Of a stretch of 64,000 nucleotides of DNA, positions 42,242 to 53,440 are shown in pieces; positions within the stretch are counted from its first letter, which is position 1, and every line of letters starts with the position of its first letter. This stretch comes from Pontederia crassipes (Eukaryota; Streptophyta; Magnoliopsida; Commelinales; Pontederiaceae), in NCBI GenBank assembly GCA_030549335.1, contig CM060188.1, positions 1,860,001 through 1,924,000 of the forward strand, given 5' to 3'. The notes beneath the pieces are model-generated. The model did no database searches. It was not told where the DNA came from and saw nothing but the letters and a program-made list of their open reading frames with translations. A program made the translations under genes and the position numbers.

Positions 42242-45137
42242 ATGGGCATCATGTGGCCGTCGCCGTCGCCGTCGCCGTCGCTGGCGCCTCCGCCTCCTAC
42301 TCCACAGCAGCAGTTCTTCTTCAACAAGGAGGAGGATGAGGAAGACGTCGGGCAAATGTTGGTGGATCTCTTCGGTCGCCGTCAGCCCGGCGAGAACGCG
42401 TTGTCGGCGCCGGTGCATGGGCGATATGGGCGTGAACTGGTCTCTCTCGACCTTTCCAACAATCTATTAGAGGCACGCACGTAAACTTCCCTTTTAATTT
42501 GTTGTTACTCGTTAATTATTAGTTTTTTTTATCTGATCAACTTTATGTGTATGACTGTATGTGTATGGGGTACCAGATTAGGGTTCATGCATGCCTCCTG
42601 TTTTGCAAGTAGCCAACATCAATCCATGCATGCAACTTAGACTTTAGTTTTGAGCTTTTCAATTATTATCGATCAGCAGATACTTTTTCAGCATACCACA
42701 TTATTTTGTTGTATGTACATTATACATAAAATACACATATTTTGAAAATTAGGGATAAACATTATCAGCAAAAAATAATGCTGATAACACTACAAAAGTT
42801 CAACCCACAGATATGCAGAGCCAGTTCCTAAATTAAATTTGATCTTCACTTGAGTTTGACTTTCATCATAATACTTATATTTGAAAGCATAAATAACGTA
42901 ATTCATAAGCATAGTTATTTTAACTCTGGTCTTTCATAAATATTCACCTAAGGAATCAAGACAGAATAAACATGTTACATGACAAGGTTTGCACATAGTT
43001 TGCAACTTTAAGTATTTGGAATCGTTTGGTGCAGTAATTTAAATCACCACTTAAATAAATTATCACTATTTAAATTATCAGTAATATGTGTTTGATAAGC
43101 ACTGATAATATAAATAATAGTTAGAAATTAAATTATTAAAATACTTCTAAAAATTATTCTAGATTTTAATCACATAAAACATGTCATACATATTAGACAT
43201 AATTATGATCATAAACCCTCCAAAATATTATGATCACAACGATAAACATGCTGTAAGAGCATTATTCTATAGTCTAATCATACATAAGTTTGTAAACATA
43301 AATACATTCAACTTTTTTCATATTCAGACATTAAAATTTATTTACTTGAATCTCCTTATCTTTCTTAACGTTATGTTTTTTTACATCGCATAAATTGGAC
43401 ATTCCTTCAAACTATCACATAACGTCGACATCTTACATTTCTTAACGTGAGTTCAGAACTTTTCTTAACATAGTTATTTTAAAATGGCAAAGAAACTGGT
43501 GTTAATGGCACATCACATGATGCAACATCGGTGAACATGCAACGAATGAATTTTATTCAACTTGTGTAATAAATCAATGAACTTGTACACATTAGCCCAC
43601 AAAAATAAAGTTGGATGATTGCACACATGGCAATCATCCTTTTCACTTTAAAAAAGAAATGGCAAAGAAACTAAAACTCAAATCCTACCTAATTTGGGAG
43701 GTTTTGAGGTAACTTAGAGTGAGAAACTGAATGAGAAACAGAGAGAAGAGGATGCTTTGGAATTTTACGTTGAGAACTACTGGGTTTTGGTCTTAATTTG
43801 CTGAAATGTCTCTACATTTTGGGGTATTACAAATATTGAAATCAACCACTTTATCTGGGAAGATGGCTAATTTCTTATGTCTTATATCCAATCAAAACAA
43901 GGCACAAACCATTTGGAACTTACAACAACAACAACAAAGCCTTATCCCACTAGGTGGGTCGGCTACATGGATCATACGACGCCATTCCGCTCTATTAGTA
44001 ACCAAACCTTTCGGTATATTATTCACCAATAGATCTTGCTCTATTAGTTCGCCAAGTGTCCGCCTTGGCCTCCCTCTTCCTCTTTTAATCGGACTCCAAA
44101 TTATTTGATCTACTCTTCTTACTGGCGCATCTAATGGAACTTAAATTGGAAAATATTAAATTCTCGTATAGCAGCAATACTAATTTTACTCTTTTTTTTT
44201 TCTGCATTAAAGATTCTTCCGGATGCCATTGGTGGGCTTAAATCCCTTCGGAAACTTTCAGTCTCCTCAAACAACCTTGTTTCTCTTCCGGATTCCATTG
44301 GCCAGCTTTCTAAGTTGAAGACTCTGGATATATCACAAAACAAACTCGCATCATTACCAAATAGCATTTCAAAGCTCAGGTATGTACATACGATTATGAC
44401 ACACACCCACACACATACATGTACGTATATGTGCAGATATAATGCATTTATATTTATGCAGCTCCCTGATTGTGTTGGATGCCCACATGAATGCACTTCG
44501 AGACCTTCCCGAGTCTTTTAGTGACATTGATGGCCTTCAAGTTATAAATCTAAGTTGCAACCAGTTGCAAGAGCTGCCCCACGAAATTCTTATTCTCTTT
44601 AGGCTCAAGGTCCTGGATATAAGCAATAACAAAATACGTGAGCTTCCCAATAAATTTGTCAATGTCGAATTAAATCCTCTTAATATTCCACCTATGGAGA
44701 CAGTTAACCAAGGCGGCCTCGCGGTGGTGCTCTACATGGCAGCAAAATGCATGACGTGTAATTTGGAGCCTAACTTATCAGTTGGTGATTTTGTGGCATT
44801 ATGTAACACTCCCAGTCCAATCAAGATATTGTTCGCTTTGGGCCTATTAGCCCGCACGAATTTAAAATATGTCTCGAATGTTTTGCGGAAGTCCTTTCAG
44901 GCAACAATTCTGACTTCCGAAAAGCTGACGGCCTTCTTTGCTTTCCACCATTCCTTTGCATCCTTCTGGAGGGTATCTTCAGCAAATAGTACTTTCTTAT
45001 TTTCAGGGACGTCGAGAATATCGAACTTGTCTTCTATCGTCTTTATCCACTGTTCGCCTACTTCTATACCTCCTCCATTGAACATCAGATGTTTCGACCT
45101 CCAGAACTCTTGTAGTGTGCAGGAAAGAGGAACTTGA
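42242..45137 (+). CDS. Plant intracellular Ras-group-related LRR (PIRL-type) gene, copy A, with chimeric damaged 3' end
   Basis: Exon 1 42242-42472 (77 codons, Pro-rich start then LVSLDLSNNLLE), exon 2 44213-44379 ([25 protein letters not shown]), exon 3 from 44462 ([36 protein letters not shown]). These are leucine-rich repeats of the PIRL type; such proteins are cytosolic and several act in pollen and gametophyte development (family knowledge). Phase requires a GC donor (GAG then GCACGC) for intron 1; the nearby GT would shift the frame. Part of one repeat is missing between LPNKF and NVELNPL. The frame then enters an SH3P-derived piece (NLEPNLSVGDFV, about 44,760-44,796) and reads through antisense retroelement DNA to a stop at 45,135. 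Predicted 357 aa, about the last 113 codons foreign. Intron 1 contains a LINE insertion. May be a pseudogene. Confidence 0.55.
43923..44134 (-). mobile_element. RTE-type LINE 3' end, 212-bp insertion in LRR-A intron 1
   Basis: Same 3' end and TTG tail as at 7,981, truncated earlier. Exact 9-bp duplication TGGAACTTA at 43,914-43,922 and 44,135-44,143. The paralogous introns near 49,013 (copy B) and 51,679 (copy C) have the empty site with one TGGAACTTA. Confidence 0.88.
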
Positions 45138-45838
45138 CGTCCTTGTTGTACCGGTGGTTCGGGTGGAGGAGGAGAAGGTGGAAGTGGAGGAGGATAAGAT
45201 GGAGGTGGGGGAATGAAAGGGGTCTCCCCTTCGTTATGGATCTCATTATCATTGATGGATGCATGTGGCCTTCTTTGAGGAGACATCTATAAAAAGACCA
45301 TGGAAATGTTTGAGAAAAGCATAGAATCAAAGATCTTTAACCAAGATAAAAATTGAAACCTTATGGCTCAATATCCGCTAAAACAAAAAGTTAATCTCAT
45401 GATAAGGTTAGTCAAAGCAAAACATAAGTATTTGTCTAAGGCACACTAAGACCTTCACATTAAGAAACATTAGACACTAATCATTACGTCGTGAAGGTTC
45501 CCAAGTTCATTCCCGGGGTCCTTCTTCTGCTTAGGAGGATTCACGCATTCATCTTCGAAATGCTCATCTTGATCGTAGTAACTGCAATATGGTTCTGGGT
45601 CTGTCTGACTTATAGGGCTGTCCAGGCGTGCATCCGCATCATCTTGTTCCCGGCTTTGCAATTCCCGACTTGGTTCAGGATCTTCTTCTTCTTTGTCTAA
45701 AGACAGACAGATAGGGTTGCTGATGCGTCCTCCTATAATCTGCAAGTTCCTCCTTCGCTCCCTTTCTATATATGTCTCAACTGGCGGGAAAGGTATCACT
45801 GGATCATTACTTCCCACGCTTTCTAAATCTGAATGCTC
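44868..45838 (-). pseudogene. Gypsy-like gag fragment, left arm of an inverted repeat
   Basis: Minus strand, from 45,838 down: an upstream ORF (SNDPVIPFPPVET, RRNLQIIGGRISNP, CSYYDQDEHFEDEC) then a gag start MSPQRRPHASINDNEI with a Pro-rich stretch, TLQEFWRSKHLMFNGGG, WIKTIEDKFDILDVPENKK, KEWWKAKK and EVRIVA, followed by a stop. The gag N-terminal domain is of the Ty3/Gypsy type. The segment from 44,868 down to about 44,797 (TGTAACACTCCCAGTCC on the plus strand) may be a piece of LTR or other element. Confidence 0.65.
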
Positions 45839-45904
45839 CTGTTATGCTGGAGCAGGAGGCGGTGGAATCGCACGGCCACGACCACGTCCTGCTTCAGAAG
45901 AACA

Positions 45905-47423
45905 TGAGCATTCAGATTTAGAAAGCGTGGGAAGCAATGATCCAGTGATACATTTCCCGTCAGTTGAGACATCTGTAGAAAGGGAGCGAAGGAGGAACTT
46001 GCAAATTATAGGAGGGCGCATCAGCAACCCTATCTGTCTGTCTTCAGACGAAGAAGATCTTGAACCAAGCCGAGAATTGCAAAGCCGGGAACAAGATGAT
46101 GCGGATCCACGCCTGGACAATCCTATAAGTCAGATAGACCTAGAATCATATTGTAGTTACTGCGATCAAGATGGGCATTTCAAAGATGAATGCATGAATC
46201 CTCCTAAGCAGAAGTACCCCGGGAATGAACCTGGGGAACCTTTGCGACGTAATGATTAATGTCCAGTGTTTCTTGATGTGAATGCCTTAGTGTACCTTAG
46301 ACAAATACTTATGTTTTGCTTTGACTAACTTTACCATGAGATTAATTTTTGTTTTAGCGGATATTGAGCCATAAGGTCTCAATTTTTATCTAAGATTTTT
46401 ATCTTGGTTAAAGATCTTTCATTCTATGCTTTTCTCAAATATTTCCATGGTCTTTTTATAAATGTCTCCTCAAAGAAGGCCACAAGCATCCATCAGTGAT
46501 AATGAGATCCATAACGAAGGGGAGACCCCTTTCATTCCACCACCTCCGTCTTATCCTCCTCCACTTCCACCTTCTCCTCCTCCACCTGAACCACCAGTAT
46601 AACAAGGACGTCAAGTTCCTCTTTCTTGCACACTACAAGAGTTCTGGAGGTCGAAACCTCCGATGTTCAATGGAAAAGGAGGTATAGAAGTAGTCGAACA
46701 GTGGATAGAGACGATAGAAGACAAGTTCGATATCCTCGACGTCCCTGAAAATAAGAAGGTACTATTTGCTGAGGATACCCTCCAGAAGGATGCAAATGAA
46801 TAGTGGAAAGCAAAGAAGACCACCAGCTTTCCGGAAGTCAGAATTGTTGCTTGGGAGGACTTTTGCAAAGCATTCGAGACGTGCTGCTTCCCTAAGTTCC
46901 AAAGGGATTTAAAGCAAAAGAAGTTTCTGAACCTGGAGCAAAGGAACCATGACAGTGGCCCAATACATGACAAAGTTTGTCCAACTGAGGAAATACTTCA
47001 GGTTAATTATGGATGAACAAGATGTGACGAAGCGCTTTATTGACGGACTGAATCCTGCCTTGAGATCCCAGACGAGACCAACGAACTGCAAAACCCTAGA
47101 TGAGGCGGTCAGTTTGGCTACACTGACCGAGAAGGACCACCACAGACCTATTGAAGGACAAGAGGGCCCAATCGAATGTAGGCCAGAGCTTTCAGCCACA
47201 ACAATAATTTAGAGGAAACAATCGTCAGCATCAACGACGGGATAATTGGCCTCGCCTTAACCCAGCGCCCTAGCAGTACAACCGTCCGCAACAATAGTCC
47301 TATCGTCCTCTACAACAAGCTCCTCCCCCATAGCAACAGCAACTGCAACAGCAATAATAGAACCCAAGGCCCCCTCAACAGGCGCCAAGGCGCACAGCCC
47401 AGCAGCAGAGTCAACATGAAATG
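45905..47423 (+). pseudogene. Gypsy-like gag fragment, right arm of the inverted repeat and continuation
   Basis: Mirror of the left arm: upstream ORF to 46,259 with a zinc-knuckle-like CSYCDQDGHFKDEC (C-X2-C-X4-H-X4-C), then gag from ATG 46,462 (MSPQRRPQASISDNEI) with stops at about 46,600 and 46,801. Beyond the mirrored part it continues KFQRDLKQKKFLNL, a frameshift, MTVAQYMTKFVQLRKYF, RFIDGLNPALRSQ, a typical Gypsy gag core, ending in a Gln-rich tail to about 47,423 where SH3P intron sequence begins abruptly. No protease or polymerase. Confidence 0.7.
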
Positions 47424-47526
47424 AGGTGCGAATAATCTGATTTCTTTTTTATAAGCTAAAGTTTAATGTCATATTACAAATGCATCGAAGTTTAACTTAT
47501 ACATGTAACAAGAAATGCTATTTCTG
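47424..47526 (+). pseudogene. SH3P exon 7/intron 7 fragment
   Basis: GAGGTGCGAATAATCTGATT and the following roughly 100 bases match 40,482-40,584 of the intact SH3P gene almost exactly, then jump into LRR exon 1 sequence. Confidence 0.85.
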
Positions 47527-49720
47527 ATCCGCCTCCTACTCCACAGCAGCAGTTCTTCAACAGCGAGGAGGATGAGGAAGACGTCGGGCAAATGTTGGTG
47601 GATCTCTTCCGTCGCCGTCAGCCCGGCGAGAACGCGTTGTTCGGCGCCAATGCATGGGCGATATGGGTGTGAACTGGTCTCTGTCAACCTTTCCAACAAT
47701 CTATTAGAGGCACGCTCGTAAACTTCCCTTTTAATTTGTTGTTACTCGTTAATTATTACTTCTTTTTTTTATCTGATCAACTTTATATGTATGACTGCGT
47801 GTGTATGGGGTACCGGATTAGGGTTCATGCATGCCTCCGGTTTTGCTAGTAGCCAACATCCATCCATGCATGAAACTTAGACTTTAGTTTTGAGCTTTTC
47901 AATTATTATCGATCAGCAGATACTTTTTTAGCATATCACATATTATTTTGTTGTATGTACATTATACATAAAATACACATATTTTGAAAACTAGGGATAA
48001 ACATTAAAAGGCAAAAAAAATGGGAAAAACATTATCAGCAAAAAAAAAAAGCTGATATATCACTACAAAAGTTCAATCCACAGATATGCAGAGCCAGTTC
48101 CTAAATTAAATTTGTTCTTCATTTGAGTTTGACTTTCATCATAATACTTATATTGTAATCAAATAATAAATTTACACCGAAAGCGTAAATAACATAATTC
48201 ATAAGCATAGTTATTTTAACTCTGGTCTTTCATAAATATTCATCTAAGGAATCAAGACAGAATAAACATGACAAGGTTTGCACATAGTTTAAGTATTTGG
48301 AATTGTTTGGTGCAGCAATTTAAATCACCACTTAAATAAATTATCACTATTTAAATTATCGGTAATACGTGTTTGATAAGCACTGATAATATAAATAATA
48401 GTTAGAAATTAAATTATCAAAATACTCCTAAAAATTATTCTAGATTTTAATCACATAAAACATATGTCATGCATATTAGACACAATTATGATCATAAACC
48501 CTCCAAAATATAATGATCATAAAGATAGACATGCTGTAAGAGCATTATTCTATAGTCTAATCATACATAAGCTTATAAACATAAATACATTCAACTTTTT
48601 TCATATTCAGACATTAACATTTATTTACTTGAATCTCCTTATTTTTCTTAACGTTATGCTTTTTTTTTACATCGCATAAATTGGACATTCCTTCAAACTA
48701 TCACATAACATCGACATCATAACATTTCTTAACGTGAGTTCAGAACTTTTCTTAACATAGTATTTTAAAATGGCAAAGAAACTAAAACTCAAATCCTACC
48801 TAATTTGGGAGGTTTTGAGGTAACATAAAGTGATAAACTGAATGAGAAACAGAGAGAAGAGGATGGTTTGGAATTTTACGTTGAGAATTATTGGGTTTAT
48901 TGTGCTGAAATATCTCTACATTTTGGGGTATTACAAATATTGAAATCAACCACTTTATCTGGGAAGATGGCTAATTTCTTATGTTTTATATCCAATCAAA
49001 ACAACAAGCCATTTGGAACTTAAATTGGAAAATATTAAATTCTCGTATAGCAGCAATACTAATTTTACTCTTTTTTTTCTGCATTAAAGATTCTTCCAGA
49101 TGCCATTGGTGGGCTGAAATCCCTTCGGAAACTTTCAGTCTCCTCAAACAACCTTGTTTCTCTTCCGGATTCCATTGGCCAGCTTTACAAGTTGAAGACT
49201 CTGGATATATCACTAAACAAACTCGCATCATTACCAAATAGCATTTCAAAGCTCAGGTATGTACATACGATTATGACACACACTCACATACATACATGTA
49301 CGTATATGTGCAGATATAATGCATTTATATTTATGCAGCTCCCTGATTGTGTTGGATGCCCACATGAATGCACTTCGAGACCTTCCCGAGTCTTTTAGTG
49401 ACATTGATGGCCTTCAAGTTTTGAATCTAAGTTGCAACCAGTTGCAAGAGCTGCCCCACGAAATTCTTATTCTCTTTAGGCTCAAGGTCCTGGATATAAG
49501 CAATAACAAAATACGTGAGCTTCCCAATAAAGTTGTCAATGTCGAATTGAATCCTCTTAATATTCCACCTATGGAGAGAGTTAACCAAGGCGGTCTCGCG
49601 GTGGTGCTCTACATGGCAGCAAAATGCATGACATGTAATCTGGAGCCTAACTTATCAGTTGGTGATTTTGTGGTTTTCTCCTCGAATTATTTTAAGTTTT
49701 TAACATGGATACACGTCTGA
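47527..49720 (+). pseudogene. PIRL-type LRR gene, copy B, with SH3-derived tail
   Basis: Exon 1 lacks the start codon (joined to SH3P intron at 47,527) and has a +1 insertion in GCGTTGTTCGGCGCC (GCGTTGTCGGCGCC in copy A). It ends with the same LLE-GCACGC donor. Exon 2 49,090-49,256 and exon 3 from 49,339 are open and nearly identical to copy A, with the same missing repeat part before NVELNPL and the same entry into NLEPNLSVGDFVV. The frame stops at 49,718 because a deletion removed the SH3P exon-9 splice donor. Confidence 0.8.
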
Positions 49721-50930
49721 TTGCAGGTGTCAGGCAATTGTTGGGCAGAAGGTGAATGCATAGGAATTTCAGGATGGTTTCCATTTGCCAACATCGAAAG
49801 GACGGGACCGTGTGCTTGCAAGTAAAATAGCTCAAATTTCATAGGAGTTGGGCCTTGTTTCATATGATTGCCAATGTCGTGTGTTGCATCTGAGTTCCTT
49901 GACTTCATAGTTCCCTACAAGGAACAGACTTCAGACATCTGCCATCTGTGTATTTTGGTCCTATTCTTTTTCCCTTCTCTAGTCAGTTAACATTGTTGTA
50001 AGCTGCTGATGTCCAATTTTGTTTATTTATAGCACGACGCTCTCTTTGTCTTGCCCAATGGTAATGAAATATTCGAGCAAAGTGAATGTTTCTGTGCAGC
50101 CATGTTTTGTTAAATATATATGCAAGGATTCTTCCTGTGTACTCTGGTTATCTGTGTTTCTGAGACCTTTTCTTTCCATCTTTTTACTCTGTGCATTCTG
50201 ATGAGTTCGTTAGTTTGGTACCACCTTATCATATTTTGTATTACTAAAATATTTCAAGCTTTTTTTCAAATTGTCAATTGGAGCACTACTTTTTAACTGT
50301 CATCCTATGCATGAATGCATCAAATGAGACAACATATTGAGTAACGTAGGTTTGAAAAAGAAAACGTGTGCTTTCTTATATTAGGTTCATAAATCTAACT
50401 TTATAACCTCAAAATGTACCCCCTGTGTTGAATGGAGAAGAAACTTTTGATTGATGAGTGCAAATGGATGAACTGTATAACTCTCTGTATTTCTATTTTA
50501 TAATAAAACAATATATTTAAGTGCCCATTTATTCACAGTAGAGAAAATTGAAAAGAAGGTAGAGAAGAAAAAAAAATTAAGTTGGACAAAAGCGGAAAAA
50601 AATTCAATTACTATTTATTATTAAGATAAATTAATAATGAGAAATTAAACGTCTTAATTAATTGTTCACCTTTATAATTGCATATATTTTATTTTAAGGA
50701 TAAAAAATAATGATAATCAGAGTGGTATTACTATTTGCCTTGTTTATTTTGTCTTTGTTTAAACACGCGATTCTGTGTGATATATGGAACAATTGCGAAA
50801 ATTTATGTATTGTGAAAATAGAAAGAATTAAAATATGGAAAGAAATAATTATCGCGATGGAAGGAAAATGAGAAATTTAAGAAACAAAAGGAAAGATTGC
50901 CAATAATTTGGTGCCATCGAGAAATTAATT
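49640..50930 (+). pseudogene. SH3P exon 9-10 and 3' flank remnant
   Basis: About 49,643-49,676 corresponds to SH3P exon 9 (NLSVGDFVV). The acceptor and exon 10 at 49,728-49,842 are recognisable (VSGNCWAEGEC, GWFPFANIER) but carry a frame break after IER and the substitution Tyr to Asn. About 49,843-50,930 follows the SH3P 3' UTR and downstream spacer with indels. Confidence 0.8.
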
Positions 50931-51985
50931 AAATAGCAACATCCATCCATGCATGCCTGTATGTGTATGGGGTACCAGATTAGGGTTCCATGCATGCCTC
51001 CTGTTTTGCTAAGTAGATAGCCAACATCCATCCATGCATGCAGCTTAGACTTTAGTTTTGAGCTTTTCAATTACTATCGATAAGCAGGTACTTTTCAGCA
51101 TACCACATATTAATTTGTTGTATGTATATTATACATAAAATACACATATTTTGGAAATTAGGGATAAACATTAAAAGTTAAAAAAAAGAATTGGGAGACT
51201 TTTTGTTTTTTTTTTTTGAGAAAATTGGGAGACATTCTAACCTTTGGAAAATATATGCTGATAACACTACAAAAGTTCAACCCACAGATATGCAGAGCCA
51301 GTTCCTAAATTAAATTTGATCTTCACTTGAGTTTGACTTTCATCATAATACTTATATTATGATCAAATAAAAAATTAACACCGAAAGCATAAATAACATA
51401 ATTCATAAGCATCTTGATGAGCCCCAAAAGGGAATGAAAACCCTACCTACTAATTTGGGAGGTTTTGAAGTAACTTAGAGAGGTAAAATGAATGAGAGAA
51501 CAAAGAAAAGTGGTTGGTTTGGAATTTTACATTGGGAATTTTATTGACTTTTGGGCCTATGAGCTGAAATGTCTCTACTAGATTTTGGGGTATTACAGAT
51601 ATTGAAACGAACCACTTTATCTGGGAAAATGGCTATTTTGTTATGTCTTGTATCCAATCAAAACAACAACAAGCGCCATTTGGAACTTAAATTGGAAAAT
51701 ATTTGAATTCTCGTATAGCAATACTAATTTGCTTCTTTTTCTTTACCCATTAAAGATTCTTCCAGATGCTATTAGTTTTAAACTTAAGTTGCAGGAGGTG
51801 CCCTGTGGAATTCTCGTTCTACTTAATTAAGCTCAAGATCCTAGACATAAGCAAAAACGAAATACGTGAGCTGCCTAATACATTTGGTTGGCTACGAAGG
51901 TGTGACATGATTAACAGTCGAGCAACTAATCATCATGCTCATGTAGCAGCAACAAAAAACAGCAGATCATGCAGTAGCACCTAGC
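50931..51985 (+). pseudogene. PIRL-type LRR gene, copy C, 5'-deleted fragment
   Basis: Spacer sequence is joined at about 50,936 directly to LRR intron 1 (TGTATGGGGTACCAGATTAGGG), so promoter and exon 1 are gone. Exon 2/3 material at about 51,757-51,905 reads ILPDAIS, then jumps to LKLQEVP and LKILDISKNEIRELPNTFGWLRR. It keeps the TFGWLRR repeat part missing from copies A and B. The rest is CAG-rich and out of frame. Confidence 0.75.
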
Positions 51986-53440
51986 TGCAGCAGGAGCATT
52001 AGCAGCAACAAGTATGCATGATATTGATTTTACAAATGAAAATGTTAATGGATAATGATTTGGCTTTCCGTATTTTCAGGACTATCCATGTGTGGTTTTA
52101 TCAGGACCATATTGAATTTTCTGAATATTATCACAAATAAAAATATATATATCTTGACTTTGATGTCATCCTATTTTATTAATTATTATTGTTCTTTTGT
52201 TGCATATGAATGACCATATTTGGTACAAAAAGATCTGGGCAATTTTCATGATTCACTTTTCAATTTTATTTTAGCTCTCTTTGGCAATTAATGGGAGGAG
52301 TGGAGTGACTTGACTGGTAGAGTAAGAGATCGGAGATAAAGGTCGTAGATTATTGTTGATGTACTCCTGGGCTGTTTGGACGAAAGTTAAAATAGGATGG
52401 GTTAAGGTATATATTTCATAGGATTGGACGGTTTTTGAAGTTTGCATTGATTAAGTGTATTTCACTTTTTATATAGAATACGATAACTCATATATTTTCA
52501 CTATTTATAAGATTAAGTTTTTTAAAAATGATAATATTATTTTTTGTACTTTTTGCAAAATAAAGCAGGTGTTTGACGATAATCCAAAAAATATCTATAT
52601 ATTCTCATAGTTAACATCCAACCAACCGCCACCTCTCCTACCCTTCATCTTTTATTTCTATGATATTTATCTGATTTGACTTATATTGTTCACTTGGGAT
52701 CGTTTGGTTCAAGAATAAAGAGTAGAATATCTTGATATTATCGAGAATATCATCAAACACAACGTGAAATAAGATTAAATCGATCAAACTTCGATTTCGA
52801 CGAAACCGTCTAAGAGAACGTGAAACCAGTCTTTCTTCACAAATAAAGAATATTTTTATTCTTTTAAAACAATAGAATAGAGATATTCTCTTTCTTTTTT
52901 ATTTTTTCCATCGTTTCTTATTTTTCATTATTTAACTAAAAAATATTATATTATAAATTATATTATTATAATAATAATAAATGTAAACTATTTATAGTAA
53001 AATATTTTTATTATAAAAATATTAAACATTTTTCTTTCAACCAAATATGATGCGGAATAGGAATATAATTAGATTAAGACATTTTTTGGAATAAATTTTT
53101 TTATTCCTGCTAAGAAATTCTCTAACCAAACTGGCCTTGGTGTTTTTATTTTTTTTATCTCTTAGAGATAAATATAAATTGAACGTAGTTTTTATAAATA
53201 AATAGAAAATTAAACTTAATACAATTTATTATTATATGATTAATATAAATTATGACATATCTCATGAGAAAGTGCACAAACTTTAAAACATCTTATTATA
53301 TTTTGCATTTATCTCCATTAATTAATTTTGTCATATCATGCATCACTTTTGACCATTATTTACTTTTTTTATTTATTTTACCCAGAAAATTGCCCAAAAT
53401 TGTTGATTTTTTTTGCATAAATCGTTTTCTTTGAGACTAA
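51986..53440. other. AT-rich spacer with a possible MITE
   Basis: No supported gene. About 52,696-53,133 starts GGGATCGTTTGGTTC and ends AACCAAACTGGCC, ends resembling the GGCC-GTTTGGTT inverted termini of common plant MITEs; the interior is AT-rich. Confidence 0.4.
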
